In this document: positions 24,310 through 35,366 of the stretch, one piece after another
Layout of the letters: each line of letters begins with the position of its first letter
Position numbering within the stretch: the first letter of the stretch is position 1
Assembly: GCA_963693085.1 (NCBI GenBank)
Contig: OY856411.1
Coordinates: 69,615,001-69,679,000 of the forward strand
Length of the DNA stretch: 64,000 nucleotides
Origin: Alisma plantago-aquatica
Lineage: Eukaryota > Streptophyta > Magnoliopsida > Alismatales > Alismataceae
Direction of reading: 5' to 3'
Notes under the pieces: generated by a model
What the model was told of the DNA's origin: nothing
Databases searched by the model: none
The model's input: only the letters and a program-made list of their open reading frames with translations
Position numbers and translations under genes: made by a program

Positions 24310-25298
24310 GATTTGGAGTTGTATTAGTTGTAATGGAATCTTTGCAAAATTGTAATAAATGGGTTATTGTTACATGTTTTGGCTATCTTTTCATGCTTGT
24401 AATGACATTGGTTATCTTTATAATGGATATTTTTTTGGCATCATTTGAATTTGGATTATAAGACTATTGTAGAGCATACAAAATAAGGGGAGTAATAAAT
24501 ACAAGTAAATCAAAAAGGATGAACATCTTTGCAAATACCTAAAAGTTCAAGTTATGGCTAAAATGACATCTATTGCAAAATACTTATATCTTGGGGGAGC
24601 ATAGTATAAGATTAAGGGGGAGCTCATAGAAACAAATTTGATTATCTGATTGAGAAGCTTACAAAAACATTGCAAACATCATTTGGAGCTTGTTACGACC
24701 TTAGTATTTTTACTCTTGGTTATGAAGAAATCTATAATTTCATAAAAATGATATATCTTATTCTTAAAGGGACTCTCTAAACAAATCAGGGCTTAACATC
24801 CCATGCATTTAGTTAAGAGACATTTTTATGCACTCTAAAACTAAAGGATTCTCATTTCATTTTTAAGGCTTAACATCCCTTGTAAAATGGGTGAGAAATC
24901 AATACACATAGGCCATAAACTTAAAAGAAACTCATATCATTTCAAGGCTTAACATCCTTTGCAAATGATTGAGAAACAAATTGTGGCTAACTTTTGACAA
25001 TAAAAATCCCTTGATTTTAAATTGGATATCTCTTTAAGGGGGAGCAAAGCTTAAAAACGAAGACACAAAGTCATACTACATGATTATATTGGATATCTTT
25101 TTGAAATGACAAAGGGGGAGAAATAATATAAAATCACAAACATAAAATTAAAATGAGTTTTATAAATCTTGGCCAGAAGTCACTTGCAAAATCAAAGATG
25201 GCTACAAAGGTAAATTTTCAGGTATGAAACTCATATGGTTTATATTTCCTTTATTTTTATATTTAGGAAATGTTTGTCATCTTCAAAAAGGGGGAGAT
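24310..25298 (+). other. 3' untranslated region and polypurine tract of the pol-less element
   Basis: No ORF. Short repeats of the form AAGGCTTAACATCC recur (about 24790, 24868, 24944). Several runs of GGGGGAG occur (24593, 24615, 25036, 25107). The last, AAAAAGGGGGAGAT (25285-25298), abuts the 3' LTR and is the polypurine tract that primes plus-strand synthesis. Confidence 0.75.
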
Positions 25299-26717
25299 TG
25301 TTGGCTAAATGGACATCTATAAATCCCTTTGTTTTGATTATGACAAACATTTCATTCTTATTGATCTAACGAGCTACTTGAGTGTGCAGGATTAAGGTGG
25401 ATGCCAAAGCAACTAGGGAAATCCATATGCTTACATTTATGTTTTCATGCAATGTAATCGCTTTGTAAAAACTTGTACAAATATATAATGTACAAGTACT
25501 TAGATTGCATGTAAATCAAGCAATAGATCTTCCCTAGCTAAACACCACATTTAGATAAGTCATCCCCTTCATATAGGATCACATATGCACACTCATACAT
25601 ATAATTAGTGCCTAAATTGCAACATTGAAATAGGATCAATCTCGGTCGACAAACTCCTCGACCGAGACACTCTCGGTCGACAATCTTCTCGACCGAGAAA
25701 GATCCAAAGTAGCCGTTAGACACAACAGACAAGTTAGTTGGCAGTTGGAGAAAGACGTTGCAAATCACTTGTTCCAGAGTGCCTGTCGGTCGACAAAAGT
25801 TCGACCGAGTAGGTGTCTCGGTCGACCATTCCTCGACCGAGATTGTCTCTGACAGCAACTGCAGAATTAATTAATTAGCCGTTGTTAAAGCAACAACTTT
25901 GTACCTAACGGCTAGTTAAGCACTTAGAAACCCCTAGAAGTTGTCTAGAACGTCCTTAAGCATCCTTAGGCCATTCCTATAAATAGGACAAGCCATAGGA
26001 CACTCAAACCAACTTGTTACACTTGAGAACTCTTTGAGCATACTTTGAGCAATCTATTTGTGAGCAAATTGAGCATTGTGAACATTGGTTATTTCCTTCT
26101 TTAGCTCATAATTCGTGTCCTATAGGCTAGTATCTCCTACCCACTGCAATCACAAGTTCACACACTTGGTTAGGAGATCTTTACGCTTGATCTAGGCAAA
26201 TCAAGCCTTAGGCTACAAAGGATAAGTTGTAATTTCCTTTTTCTTTCTTGTTCTCTATTACCGTTTGTACTCTCCTTGCTACTCCTAGGTTGGAGGCTGC
26301 TGATTGGAGAGGGTGGAGTTCTTCTTGGCAAAGAAGGTGACTTTGAGCTACTTCAGAAGGCTGGTGCAACGGGAGGTTACTTCTAGAGAGGAAGGCTACT
26401 TCAAGGGGGAGCTTGAAGTTACTTCAAGAAGGCTACCTCAAAGTTGGTGCACCTACTTCAAGTGAAGGTTGCTCAAAGGGTGTAAAGGAAAGTATTGTAT
26501 TTTGTATAAATCCTTGAGAAGGTAATAAAATAAATACTTTCAAAATCCCGGTTGGGTAAGCAACCGGGTAGTGGACTGACAACTTTAGTATTTGCTAAAG
26601 TTGGAACCACTCTAAACACATGTCTCCTTCTTCTAATTTTTAATTGTGGTTGTTTGAGTTAAATAAATTGTTAAAATTATTTAAAAACTCTATTCACCCC
26701 CCCTCTAGTGTTTTTCA
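25299..26717 (+). repeat. 3' LTR of pol-less element, copy A
   Basis: 1419 bp, aligning end to end with the 5' LTR. Scattered substitutions separate them, for example GTCAGTCGAC in the 5' LTR versus GTCGGTCGAC here. In the third hairpin this 3' LTR therefore keeps the better palindrome. It ends TTTTTCA and is followed by the target-site copy ATACC. Confidence 0.92.
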
Positions 26718-26722
26718 ATACC

Positions 26723-26801
26723 TATATCTAACCATTTTCCCTTAATCATTGACACCCAAAAGGAAATTTGGGGAAAAAATCCTTTCATTTTGAAAACTTC
26801 T
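26723..26801 (+). pseudogene. 79-bp LINE ORF2 fragment between two nested insertions
   Basis: It continues the LINE frame after the endonuclease and reads up to a FHFENF block, where plant LINEs have the conserved (F)RFENMW motif. The Trp codon is completed on the far side of the next insertion (33789). The last five bases are the CTTCT target site of that insertion. Confidence 0.75.
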
Positions 26802-28194
26802 TGTAACATCCCTGACCTGGGTTATGCCTTAACCCTAGAAGTTTTGCTTAAGTAAATCATTTATATTCTTGTCTTTATCTTTTGAAAGGTAATTAAGGCT
26901 CAAGAGGAACTTATGTTTCAATTTTAGTCTTTTTTTGAATAATGTTGAAAACAATGTTTTGCCCGTTTTGGACTAAAGTGCAAATTACCCAAGTTGAGGG
27001 GTTAACTTGCAAATGTTACATGTTAAAATGTTCCTCAAATGTTGAAGCATCATAAGAATGAAAATGATGTAGAGGTATGGCTTGTGGAAGCCTGAGCACC
27101 AAGAAAGAGCTTATTAAGCAATGTTTGTATATTAAAACCTAGTTTTGGTGTAATAGGCAGTTTACCCAAAACCTAGGGTTCAATATGCAAAATACCACTT
27201 CTAGAGAGTCCCTAATGTTTATTGGTATCAATTAGAGACAAGAAAATCAGATAGGCATCTCATTTGAATCTCTTTGGGGGAGAGAGAATCTTGATATTAA
27301 AATAATCAAGATTTAAGCATAATTAAAACCCTAATTCAATGCAAAAATAAATATATCAATGGAAGTGCCCTTCAACCAAAAATATGATGGTTGAATTTAT
27401 ATAAGTATGGAAGTCCTTGTGTCTTTCAATGGCACCGAAATATCTAAAGTGAGTGGAGAGCCCACTCCTATTAGTTAAAGAAAAAGTAATATCCACTAAT
27501 TTTTGGATATTATTATTATATTGATTAAGGTGCTTAATTGTTTTCTTTTAATTCATGGATAAAGAAGATGATTTCAAAGGGGAGGATTATGACTTCGTAT
27601 GCAAGGAAGTGAGGTGGATAAGTGGCACCAATTTAGGGAATTGAAGGATCTTTATAACACTTTCTCTCTCTTGAATTTCCCTTATATACATTCCATCCTT
27701 TCACCCACATGAACGGCTTTTTTTCAACTCTTCTTTCTTTCCTTGCTTTGGCTGAGCACAAAGGAGCTTAGGATCAACAGGAGGACGTACCCCAACCTGT
27801 AGGTGATCTCCTTAATCATCTTCAACCTTGATTTCATGGTGGAAATTGAAATTCAATGCTTATTTTCTTCTTTTCTCCATTCAATCTTCAACTTTAGCCA
27901 TTCTTTTCACTTAAAGACTTGAGGATGTACCTTGGGAAGTTGAGAAAGCTTCATTCACCATTAAATATGTGAAGCTTGAAGCTTGGATTCAACTTTGAAG
28001 GTGGGTTATATAACTTGAACCCTTATATATCATTATTGATTTCATTTCTACATCATATGTTGATTCCTTTTTCTTTGCCGAATTTCCTTTTGATTAATTG
28101 TTGAAATCATCACAAAGATCACATCAAATTTCGAAGGTTTGAAGCTTGAAGATGATGATGTCATCTTATCACACACCTCAAGAAATATCAGGTC

Positions 28195-28995
28195 CAAACG
28201 GTTTCAACTTGAGACCAATCGGTCTCAAGACCGATTGAAACCAAACGGTCTCAAGACCGTTTGGGATCAAACAGTCTCTAAACCGTTAGGAGATACTTGC
28301 TGATGTAGTTGGATGTTGATCCAATGGTTCTAATTGAATGACTCATAATAGGTTCAGTGATGGATAATCCACTAATTACAAACTCTAATCGGGTTGAAGC
28401 GTTGAAATCCTAATTGAATTGGATCAATTTCATGGTTGGAGGCCAAACGGTCTCAAGACCGTTTATGAGTCCAAATGGTCTCAAAACCATTTGGAGGTCA
28501 AGGGCTGTGATGGATGGTTGGATATCCAAGGGTTATAATTTGATGTACTCTCAATGGTCAAATTGATGAATGATTAAATGAAGCAAACCCTAATAATTTG
28601 GTTGAGGGAAACCCTAGATGATCCTTTCGGTTTCAAGGTAGTTTGGACCAAACAGTCTTGAGACTGTTTGAGCCCAAACGGTCTTGAAACCGTTTGGAAT
28701 CAAACAGTCTTCAAACCGTTTGAGATCAAACGGTCTCAAACCATTTGGAGGTCCAATCAGTTTCAAGGTTGATTTATCCAATCAATTTCAAATGTTGATG
28801 GATCCAATCGATTTCAATGTACATGTGATCAAACAGTTTCAAGGGTTGAGTGCCCAAACAGTTTCAAAACCGTTTGGAGGGAAAACGGTCTCAACCCTAG
28901 ATGCCCAAACGGTTTCAAAACCGTTTGGAGGGCAAACGATTTCAAAACTGTTTGGAGGTTGAGGGGTCAAAACCGTTTGGAGGTTCAATGCAACC
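28195..28995. repeat. Array of AAACGGTCT/AGACCGTTT palindromes
   Basis: More than a dozen perfect or near-perfect short palindromes occur in about 0.8 kb. Examples are CAATCGGTCTCAAGACCGATTG (28216-28237) and a 24-base perfect CCAAACGGTCT/AGACCGTTTGG at 28241-28264; others lie near 28443, 28471, 28651, 28675, 28703, 28727, 28853, 28878, 28902 and 28931. Unlike the LTR hairpins these have almost no loop. A 92-codon frame at 28684-28962 reads the repeats (KPFGG units) and is rejected as a gene. Confidence 0.85.
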
Positions 28996-29072
28996 AAAAC
29001 CATTTGAAGACCTAATGTAATGAAAGATCAATTAAACCCATGATTGTTAATGATGTATATCAAAGACAATTA

Positions 29073-30685
29073 CAATGTGTTGACTCAAGGTCAATTAGGT
29101 CAATGTTGACTCACGTCTAAATTGACTAAACTCATGTTTTTATGATGACTAACCATTCCACATATTGGTTTCTAATGTCTCTACTTGAGTGATTTCAGAT
29201 TAGGTATAGACACACTCCAAATGCCCTAACTTGCACATATCAAATTGGAGAAAAGACAAGTCAAAGTCATACAAGTGCACGTTTTGTAATATGATGTATA
29301 TCCTTTAGAATCATGTTGTAAATCACTTGTCATGATTGTATGACTTGTAATTAAGCTTAGAAAAATATCAGGAGCACTTAGATCGAATATTAGAGCACTT
29401 TAGATGCAACTTTGAAAATTGATTACAGACACTTTTTCGGTCGAGTTTCCCAGCCTGAAAACTCGACCGATCATCCTTGATCAATTTTCTGCAGATTGCA
29501 TCGGTCGAGTTGTGTTTACACAGAACTCGACCGATCAAGTAACTGACCATTTCGATTCCTAATGGTCGGTCGAGTTTTGTCAGGACAAACTCAACTGATC
29601 ATTTGAGTATCGGCCTTGTCGTTTACTTGATCGGTCGAGTTACACTTATAGAAACTCGACCGATTGCACCGTACGGAAAAGTGCAGAAAAGTGTTTCTAG
29701 CCGTTGTGGAGTTGCAACAAGTGAAAATAGATCTGTTGCAAGCCACAAAACGGCTAGTTTTTGTTCTCAAGTGTTCCCAAAGGCTAAGAGGCATCCCCAG
29801 CTATAAAATAGGACCCCTTGGGCTTCATTCCAAGGTTGAGCATTCATTGCAAACTCTATGTGAGGCTCCTATTCTATAGTTGAGTGCTTCCTACAGCCTC
29901 CTCTCTCTCTCTAAGCTTAATCACTTGCTACATCCATTAGAGTGAGTAGGAAATCTGTAAGAGAGCTAGTCCTACATGTATATCTTGTGAGGCTCTCACT
30001 TCCACCACCTCCCCATCTCTCATTTCAATCATGAAGATGAATGTTCTCTCTCTTGTCCAAGAGAGGTGAAGAAGAACAAGGGAAGGAGTCCCTTGGTGAA
30101 GATCAATGATGAAGACTTGGAGCTAGAGTGGGTGAGCCCTTGGTGAAGGCAGAAGACTCCTTGCTCAAGTGGGTAAGTCCTTGGTGGAAGCTTCTCCGAG
30201 TGAAGGTGAAGTCAAAGGCGGAAGATCCAAGAAGAGTGGGTAATCCCTGTAAGGCTGAAGACTTGTGCAAGAGTAGGTAAGTCCTTGGAAGAAGGTGGAA
30301 GACTCCTTGCAAAGTGGGTAAGTCCTTGGTAAGGTTGAAGACTCTTTGTATTGGATAGGTAAGTCCTTTGTTTGGTCATGCATTGTATGTCTTATGAATG
30401 AATATAAGAGTGCAATAGTTTGAAAGTCCTAGAGGTTGACCTCTCTAGGCAAGTGGAGTGACACACTTCTAGTTTGAAGTGTGGAACCACTCTAAATAGC
30501 TTGTCTAATTGGTGTTCAATCTCTCTCTCCCTTGCTATGCATGTTTTAGTTGCACTCAAATTTCCTATTTAGCGACCTTATCTTGTGATATATCTTGAAG
30601 GTTTAATGAATTTTGTTTAAGTGCTTTCAGCTCTATTCACCCCCCTCTAGAGCATCTAATCACCCATCTAGGATCCAACACAATG
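29073..30685 (+). mobile_element. Solo LTR nested in the large block, copy A
   Basis: TGTTGACTC (29078) to GGATCCAACA (30680), 1603 bp, has TGTTG/CAACA ends and target-site copies CAATG at 29073-29077 and 30681-30685. The LTR end TTCACCCCCCTCTAGAG resembles that of the pol-less element (TTCACCCCCCCTCTAG), so the two are related copia-type families. Four hairpins with 11-12-bp arms (TCGGTCGAGTT/AACTCGACCGA) lie at 29437-29470, 29501-29533, about 29566-29600 (degenerate) and 29629-29663. A TATA box (TATAAAAT, 29802-29809) follows. Loss of the internal region by LTR recombination is inferred. Confidence 0.88.
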
Positions 30686-30979
30686 GTTGTACCCTTAAGG
30701 TACTAGGGTGATTAGTACCCTTAGAGGGGTTAACCTTTGATGCTTATGGAAGCAACATCTCAATACGCTATGCTAACCCTAAATGTATGTACTTGAATGA
30801 AGGGTTGACCTAATCTAATCAAGCTTGAAGTAATCGACATCCTAAAGAGGATGAGAGAGAGGAATTCATACATGTATAATAATCATGTAGTGGTTAAGCC
30901 TCAACACTTTCAACATGAATAAATATGTAATTAGACTATGATCCTTGATAAAGAGATCATGATACCCTAATCGAGAAGG

Positions 30980-31140
30980 TTGATGAGCCCTAACCCTAAT
31001 TTAGGGTAATGTTAGGTGAAACCCTAATCTAGGGTAATGGTGTAACCCTAATATAGGATGATGTTATGTGAAATCCTAATGTAGGGTGATGTTATGTGAA
31101 ACCCTAATATAGGGTGATGTTATGTAAACCCTAATTGATA
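30980..31140 (+). repeat. Degenerate tandem repeat, about 30-bp unit
   Basis: Units of the form AACCCTAAT(A)TAGGGTGATG followed by TTATGTGAA occur about five times. The unit is a local inverted repeat (CCCTAA/TTAGGG), so the resemblance to telomere repeats is incidental. The second copy is at about 49945-50105. Confidence 0.7.
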
Positions 31141-31959
31141 AAGATGGGAAACCCTATTCCTAATAATGGAATAGTGATTAATATATTGATAAGTGAAACA
31201 CCTAAAGTGGTTGATAATGGATAACCTTATATCAATAATGCCTTAACCCGAGATGAGTCCATATCATTGATAATGGTTGAATAATTCAAATAAGTGACTT
31301 ATGACCAATACATTACATGATAAATGTGATGAACTGGTGCATATAGTATTAGGATGGGAAATACCCTAATACAATATAAGTTGATGAACTTAAGTAAGAT
31401 TAAAGTGATGAGGAAAGTGATACAACAAGACATGATAGATATCACATTCAACACCTCAAGGTTGATATACCTTAATGTACCTTAAATCCAATATACTTGG
31501 ATGAGTAACACATGAAGTGTGTCATGTCAATTATTACATTGAGATGTAATGCACTTTGATAAGTGTAGGCTAACATACCTTAAGAAAAGGTTAAGCCAAG
31601 TTAATAAAGTATGATGTAATCATATTCTGGTAAAGTTGAGAGAGGAACTCATATCTTGTGTTGATAATTAATTTAATGATAAATGATGAGAATAAATAAG
31701 CATGATTGAATACTTATGTTATCAATGTTGGCTCCTAGCTGTGTGGAGCAATGAATTAGGGCTTGATCATTAATAATATGATCTTGAGAACCTAAATGGT
31801 TAATAACGGAAAACCCTAAACCTAATGAAGGGTGATGATATGTAAGAGAAACCCTAATCGATAAGGAAGGGAAACCCTAACCCTAATTATGGGAAGGTTG
31901 TAATTCTTTTGTTGTATAAATCTTGTAAGGCATGTTAAATACTTGAATAAAAGTATAAT

Positions 31960-32160
31960 GTGCAATGGCATTGTGAGCCATGTGAATAGGTTGTTGCCTA
32001 GTGAGAGGTGACAAGATGTGCAATGGCCTTGTGAGCCATGTGATAATTTGTTGCCTAGTGAGAGGTGAAAAAATACTTAATGGGCCTTGTGAGCCATGTG
32101 ATAATTTGTTGCCTAGTGAGAGGTGACAAGATACTTAATGGGCCTTGTGAGCCATGTGAG
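31960..32160 (+). repeat. Tandem repeat, about 57-bp unit, 3-4 copies
   Basis: Repeats of GGCCTTGTGAGCCATGTGA, then TAATTTGTTGCCTAGTGAGA and GGTGACAAGAT. This kind of short-unit array is common inside long gypsy LTRs. The second copy is at about 50925-51125. Confidence 0.8.
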
Positions 32161-33788
32161 ATGCTTGTGTAACAAGTATTCTGAATACCTTGGTCAGATG
32201 ACCTGGAGGTAATAATTACCTGATAAGTGGTAACCATGTTCAGTGATGAACTAAGGGTTTGAATACCCAGATTCAATAAACATGATGATGATGTTGAGGG
32301 ATATGAATTCCTAGAAATGAGATAAGGGATTGAGATCCCAATGTTTTATAAAGTTTTGAAAAGTACTTGATAGATGTATTATACTTTTCTTTGTAGCATT
32401 TGTCATAATAATTCATGTTTGAAAACTTGACTGATGCTAAAAGAATACAGTAATGTACTTAATTAATCAAGTAGAATCTTATCATGTAGTGCCCTGACCA
32501 TAGATCCATCAGCATCAGGATTTGCTGAATGGTGAAACGGGTTGTTCCGCGGCATAACCTGGAGGGCATATTTTTGAATATGTGGGGGTGATTGGGCATA
32601 ATATCCTTACACCCTAATGGAGGAAATGATGTGAGATAAACATTAAATCTCTCAATTCTTCATTATATGTGCCAGGATGGATGTATCACGAATCTCCCGA
32701 TAAAGTTAAAACCAGATCAATGTGAGATAAACATGAAATCTCTCGATTGCGAAGAGAGTACAACCGCCATTGTATCTCTATAGCGAAGTTGCCAGTATAC
32801 CCTGGAAAGCTATTTAGCAGAGACACAAGATGTCTTGCATTTTGTACTCACACTGACTGAGGAGGATGCGGTCATGGAAATCCGTCTCTTCCTTGACCTA
32901 TGTATGGTACCGATTTCGACTTCGCAATGGTCGGTTGGAGTATGAGCGATATACCTCATCTTCTCAGGGCTTAAGTATGATTGTAAAATGTAATCAGCCG
33001 TGTAGTGTATTTGCTTAAGGTTGAAATATGAGAATCATTGGTTGATGTTACCTTGCTTAGCATATCCTAGATGGAGAAATATTATACATGTTATTCAATT
33101 CCTTATTGGATAAGTGACATCCTGCTTTATCAAGTTATAGCTGAAATGCTTTGAATAAAAAAATGCTCTAATTTGTTTAAACATTGATTTATCTGTTGTT
33201 GAATATATATGATTCCTCTGCTCAGTTTTATTCTATTAAACTGCAATAATAATATTTTTGGCAAAGAGTTATATCTCTTGCTGGGACAATTTCAATTGTC
33301 TCACCCCCGTGGGAACCAACCTTTTTAGGTAGATGCGGAAGAAGAGGCAGAAACCCTATAGTAGGGGAAGAGCAGCAACAGTAGCAACAGGGACTGCAGT
33401 GATATTCCAGATGGAGGCACTGGCTGTCATATTTTGTATAGAAAGTCCTATGTGTCATCTCTGTACTCTCAGGTCCTCAGAGTTAGTAGTTAGTACTTTT
33501 AATGAATCGATCTGAGATTTTGGCTTGATGCCTCGAAGTTCTTATGCTGCATGTGTATAGTTTTAACAGAATAGTTGATGCTTGTAATCCTCGAGAAGGG
33601 ATGGTACATGATATGTTCTTATGAACCAGGATGTAAATAAAATACATTGGTTCTTGATAAAAGATTTTCCTATGTTTGGATCTCTTTGCAAAAAGGTTTT
33701 AATTTTTAGTGGTTTTTGTTAATCCGCTGCTAATGTTTTCTTCCGCATTCATTATTATCTGATGTTTGGTGTCCGTCTTCACACTTCT

Positions 33789-35335
33789 GGCTCAAATTTC
33801 CATAATTTGGCAATCTATGTGAAAACAACTGGGTATTGGCAGACCACAGAACTAGAAACTTGGGGTATCACATACATAGAAACACCAACCTGATGAAACA
33901 CAAGATCTTGGATTGGAAACACAGTCAACCCCAAAGCCTTGCAAAAACTCTAAAAGATCTTAAACAACAACACCTCTGTGTTGATAGTGATCCCACATCC
34001 GATCCTGCTCTGATTCTCACTATCAATTCAGAGATTGACCATATAAAAATCTGCATCGACATCAAGTGGAGACAAAGAGATAAGGTCTCTTGGGCCAAGG
34101 AAGGTGACAAAAATACAAAATTCTTCCAAAAAGTATGCAACAATAATCATAGGAGAAATATCATTTCTTATTTAAAAATACAAGGGGTCATCACCACTAA
34201 TAAACACTTGATTACTTCTCACATAGTTGAACACTTTAGGAAGATTTTTAACACACATCACAGTCCCTCCTTAAACTCTATAAACTGGAAAACCCTTTGC
34301 CCGATAAAGATTGCTTCTCCTTCAAATTTAACCAAGCCTTTCTGTTCTGATGAGCTTGATGCTGCCATTAAATCTCTTGGCAAAAACAAATCTCCTGGAC
34401 CTGATGGACTCAATGTGGAATTCTACCTTGCCAACTGGAATCATTTCAAAAAGGATTTCCTTGCCTTACTTCAAGAAATCCACAAACACAACAATGCTCA
34501 CAACATCCTCAAGCATCTAAATAAAACTTTCATTGCCCTCATCAAAAAAACTGATCATCCTGAATACGTAACACAATTTCGTCCTATCAGCCTCATCAAT
34601 ACATCTTACAAGATCATTGCAAAAACCTTGTCACTTAGATTGAAACCTTGCATCAACATCATCATCCCTCTCAACCAAAATGCCTTTCTCAAGGATAGAA
34701 ATATCCAAGATGCCTACCTGATGGTAAACGAGACAATTCATCTGTGCCATGTAAACAAAACCCCTTTGATTGCTATCAAATTAGATTTTGAGAAAGCTTT
34801 TGACTACATCAATTGGAATTGTTTCATTAAAACTATGGCTGGATTTGGTTTCCTAGATCATTGGATAGATTGCATACATGCCTGCATATCCACAATTCAT
34901 TTTTCCACTATCATAAATGGCTCACCTTTTGGATACTTCAAAAACACAAACAGACTCATGCAAGGTGACCCTCTATCCCCTTACCTGTTCATTATTGTGA
35001 CCTCCATTCTCACAAAGATGATCAATCTTGGCTCTATTCATGGACTTATCTCCTCCCCCTCAGAATGCAAGGAAAACATCATTCAGTTTGCGGATGATAC
35101 CATCATTCTAGTTTTACCAAATGATGACACCATCATAAATACCATTATAATCATTAGTATATTCTCTTACATTTCAGGACTAAAAATAAACCTACAAAAG
35201 TCCTCCATCTTTGGTGTACACACTGATCAACACATTATCTATAGATATAAAACCCTCCTCAAATGCAAGCATGAAGAGTTCCAAACAAATTACCTTGGCT
35301 TACCCATCATCCCAACTAAATCTTTCATTGGATAG
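33789..35335 (+). pseudogene. LINE ORF2 reverse transcriptase, copy A (truncated by duplication junction)
   Basis: The frame resumes at the split Trp codon (33788/33789), has one TAA at 33803-33805, and is then open for about 500 codons. Counting from 33836: WAKEGDKNTKFF at residues 86-97, KNKSPGPDGL 183-192, FRPISL 248-253, the catalytic Asp in KLDFEKAFD (315-323), QGDPLSPYLF 376-385, catalytic FADD 418-421 and YLGLPI near 486. All reverse-transcriptase blocks are present. The last codons (TKSFIG) are encoded by the junction filler, so the thumb and the C-terminal zinc-binding region are missing. Confidence 0.88.
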
Positions 35336-35356
35336 TTTTATGTTGTAGATGATTTC
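35314..35356. other. Templated filler at the tandem-duplication junction
   Basis: The 43 bases between copies A and B are not random. 35312-35326 (CCAACTAAATCTTTC) equals 16409-16423, close to the start of the duplicated unit. After ATTG, 35331-35360 is the exact reverse complement of 17526-17555 in LINE ORF1. That match overlaps the first four bases of copy B (TCCC) as microhomology. Confidence 0.9.
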
Positions 35357-35366
35357 TCCCTTCTGA

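Larger units (their letters stand above)
19018..26722 (+). mobile_element. Pol-less LTR retrotransposon (LARD-type), copy A
   Basis: Boundaries are exact: target-site copies ATACC at 19018-19022 and 26718-26722, LTRs 19023-20441 and 25299-26717 (TGTTGGC to TTTTTCA), a primer-binding site and a polypurine tract. The element is about 7.7 kb and contains only a gag-like zinc-knuckle ORF and an envelope-like ORF. There is no protease, integrase, reverse transcriptase or RNase H. Gag remnants ending LVWVPK plus an envelope-like ORF suggest descent from a Sire-like copia element with pol deleted, which is inference. The two LTRs differ at roughly a dozen sites by eye, so insertion was fairly recent. 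Transposition would need enzymes from a related full element. Confidence 0.9.
26797..33788 (+). mobile_element. Very large LTR-like block with CTTCT target-site duplication, copy A
   Basis: TGTAACATCC (26802) to GTCTTCACA (33783) is flanked by CTTCT at 26797-26801 and 33784-33788, splitting the LINE cleanly at a Trp codon. There are no coding domains, no primer-binding site and no second LTR copy that I can see. TGTAACATCC resembles chromovirus (Tekay/Del-type) gypsy LTR starts, and the 3' part (33295-33375, GTGGGAACCAACC to GATGCGGAAGAAG) resembles their R/U5 region. Without the nested 1603-bp LTR and its 5-bp duplication it is about 5.4 kb. The simplest reading is a giant solo LTR, the alternative being a non-coding derivative with unrecognised LTRs. 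Confidence 0.65.
16393..35313 (+). repeat. Copy A of an 18.9-kb tandem segmental duplication
   Basis: Sequence from TCCCTTCTGATCATC (16393) to TACCCATCATCCC (35313) reappears at 35357-54279 with an offset of 18964-18966. The copies differ by only scattered substitutions and a few single-base indels (for example runs of T near 18320 and 37290, and CTATAATTT versus CTATGAATTT near 24740). The unit contains LINE ORF1 and endonuclease, the pol-less LTR element, the large LTR-like block and most of the LINE reverse transcriptase. Copy A lacks the LINE 3' end and copy B lacks the LINE 5' end, which shows that the duplication arose inside an already nested LINE. Confidence 0.95.

Noticed and set aside
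28684..28962. 92-codon open frame with repeated KPFGG units
   Set aside because: It is a read-through of the AAACGGTCT palindrome array; the periodicity is explained by the DNA repeat, and nothing matches a protein family.
30985..31140. Interstitial telomere-like CCCTAA/TTAGGG sequence
   Set aside because: The spacing and interrupting bases show a 30-bp unit with an internal inverted repeat, not tandem TTTAGGG.
33333..33515. 60-codon frame rich in Lys/Arg/Ala
   Set aside because: It lies in the R/U5-like part of the large LTR block; no start context, domain or conservation supports a gene.
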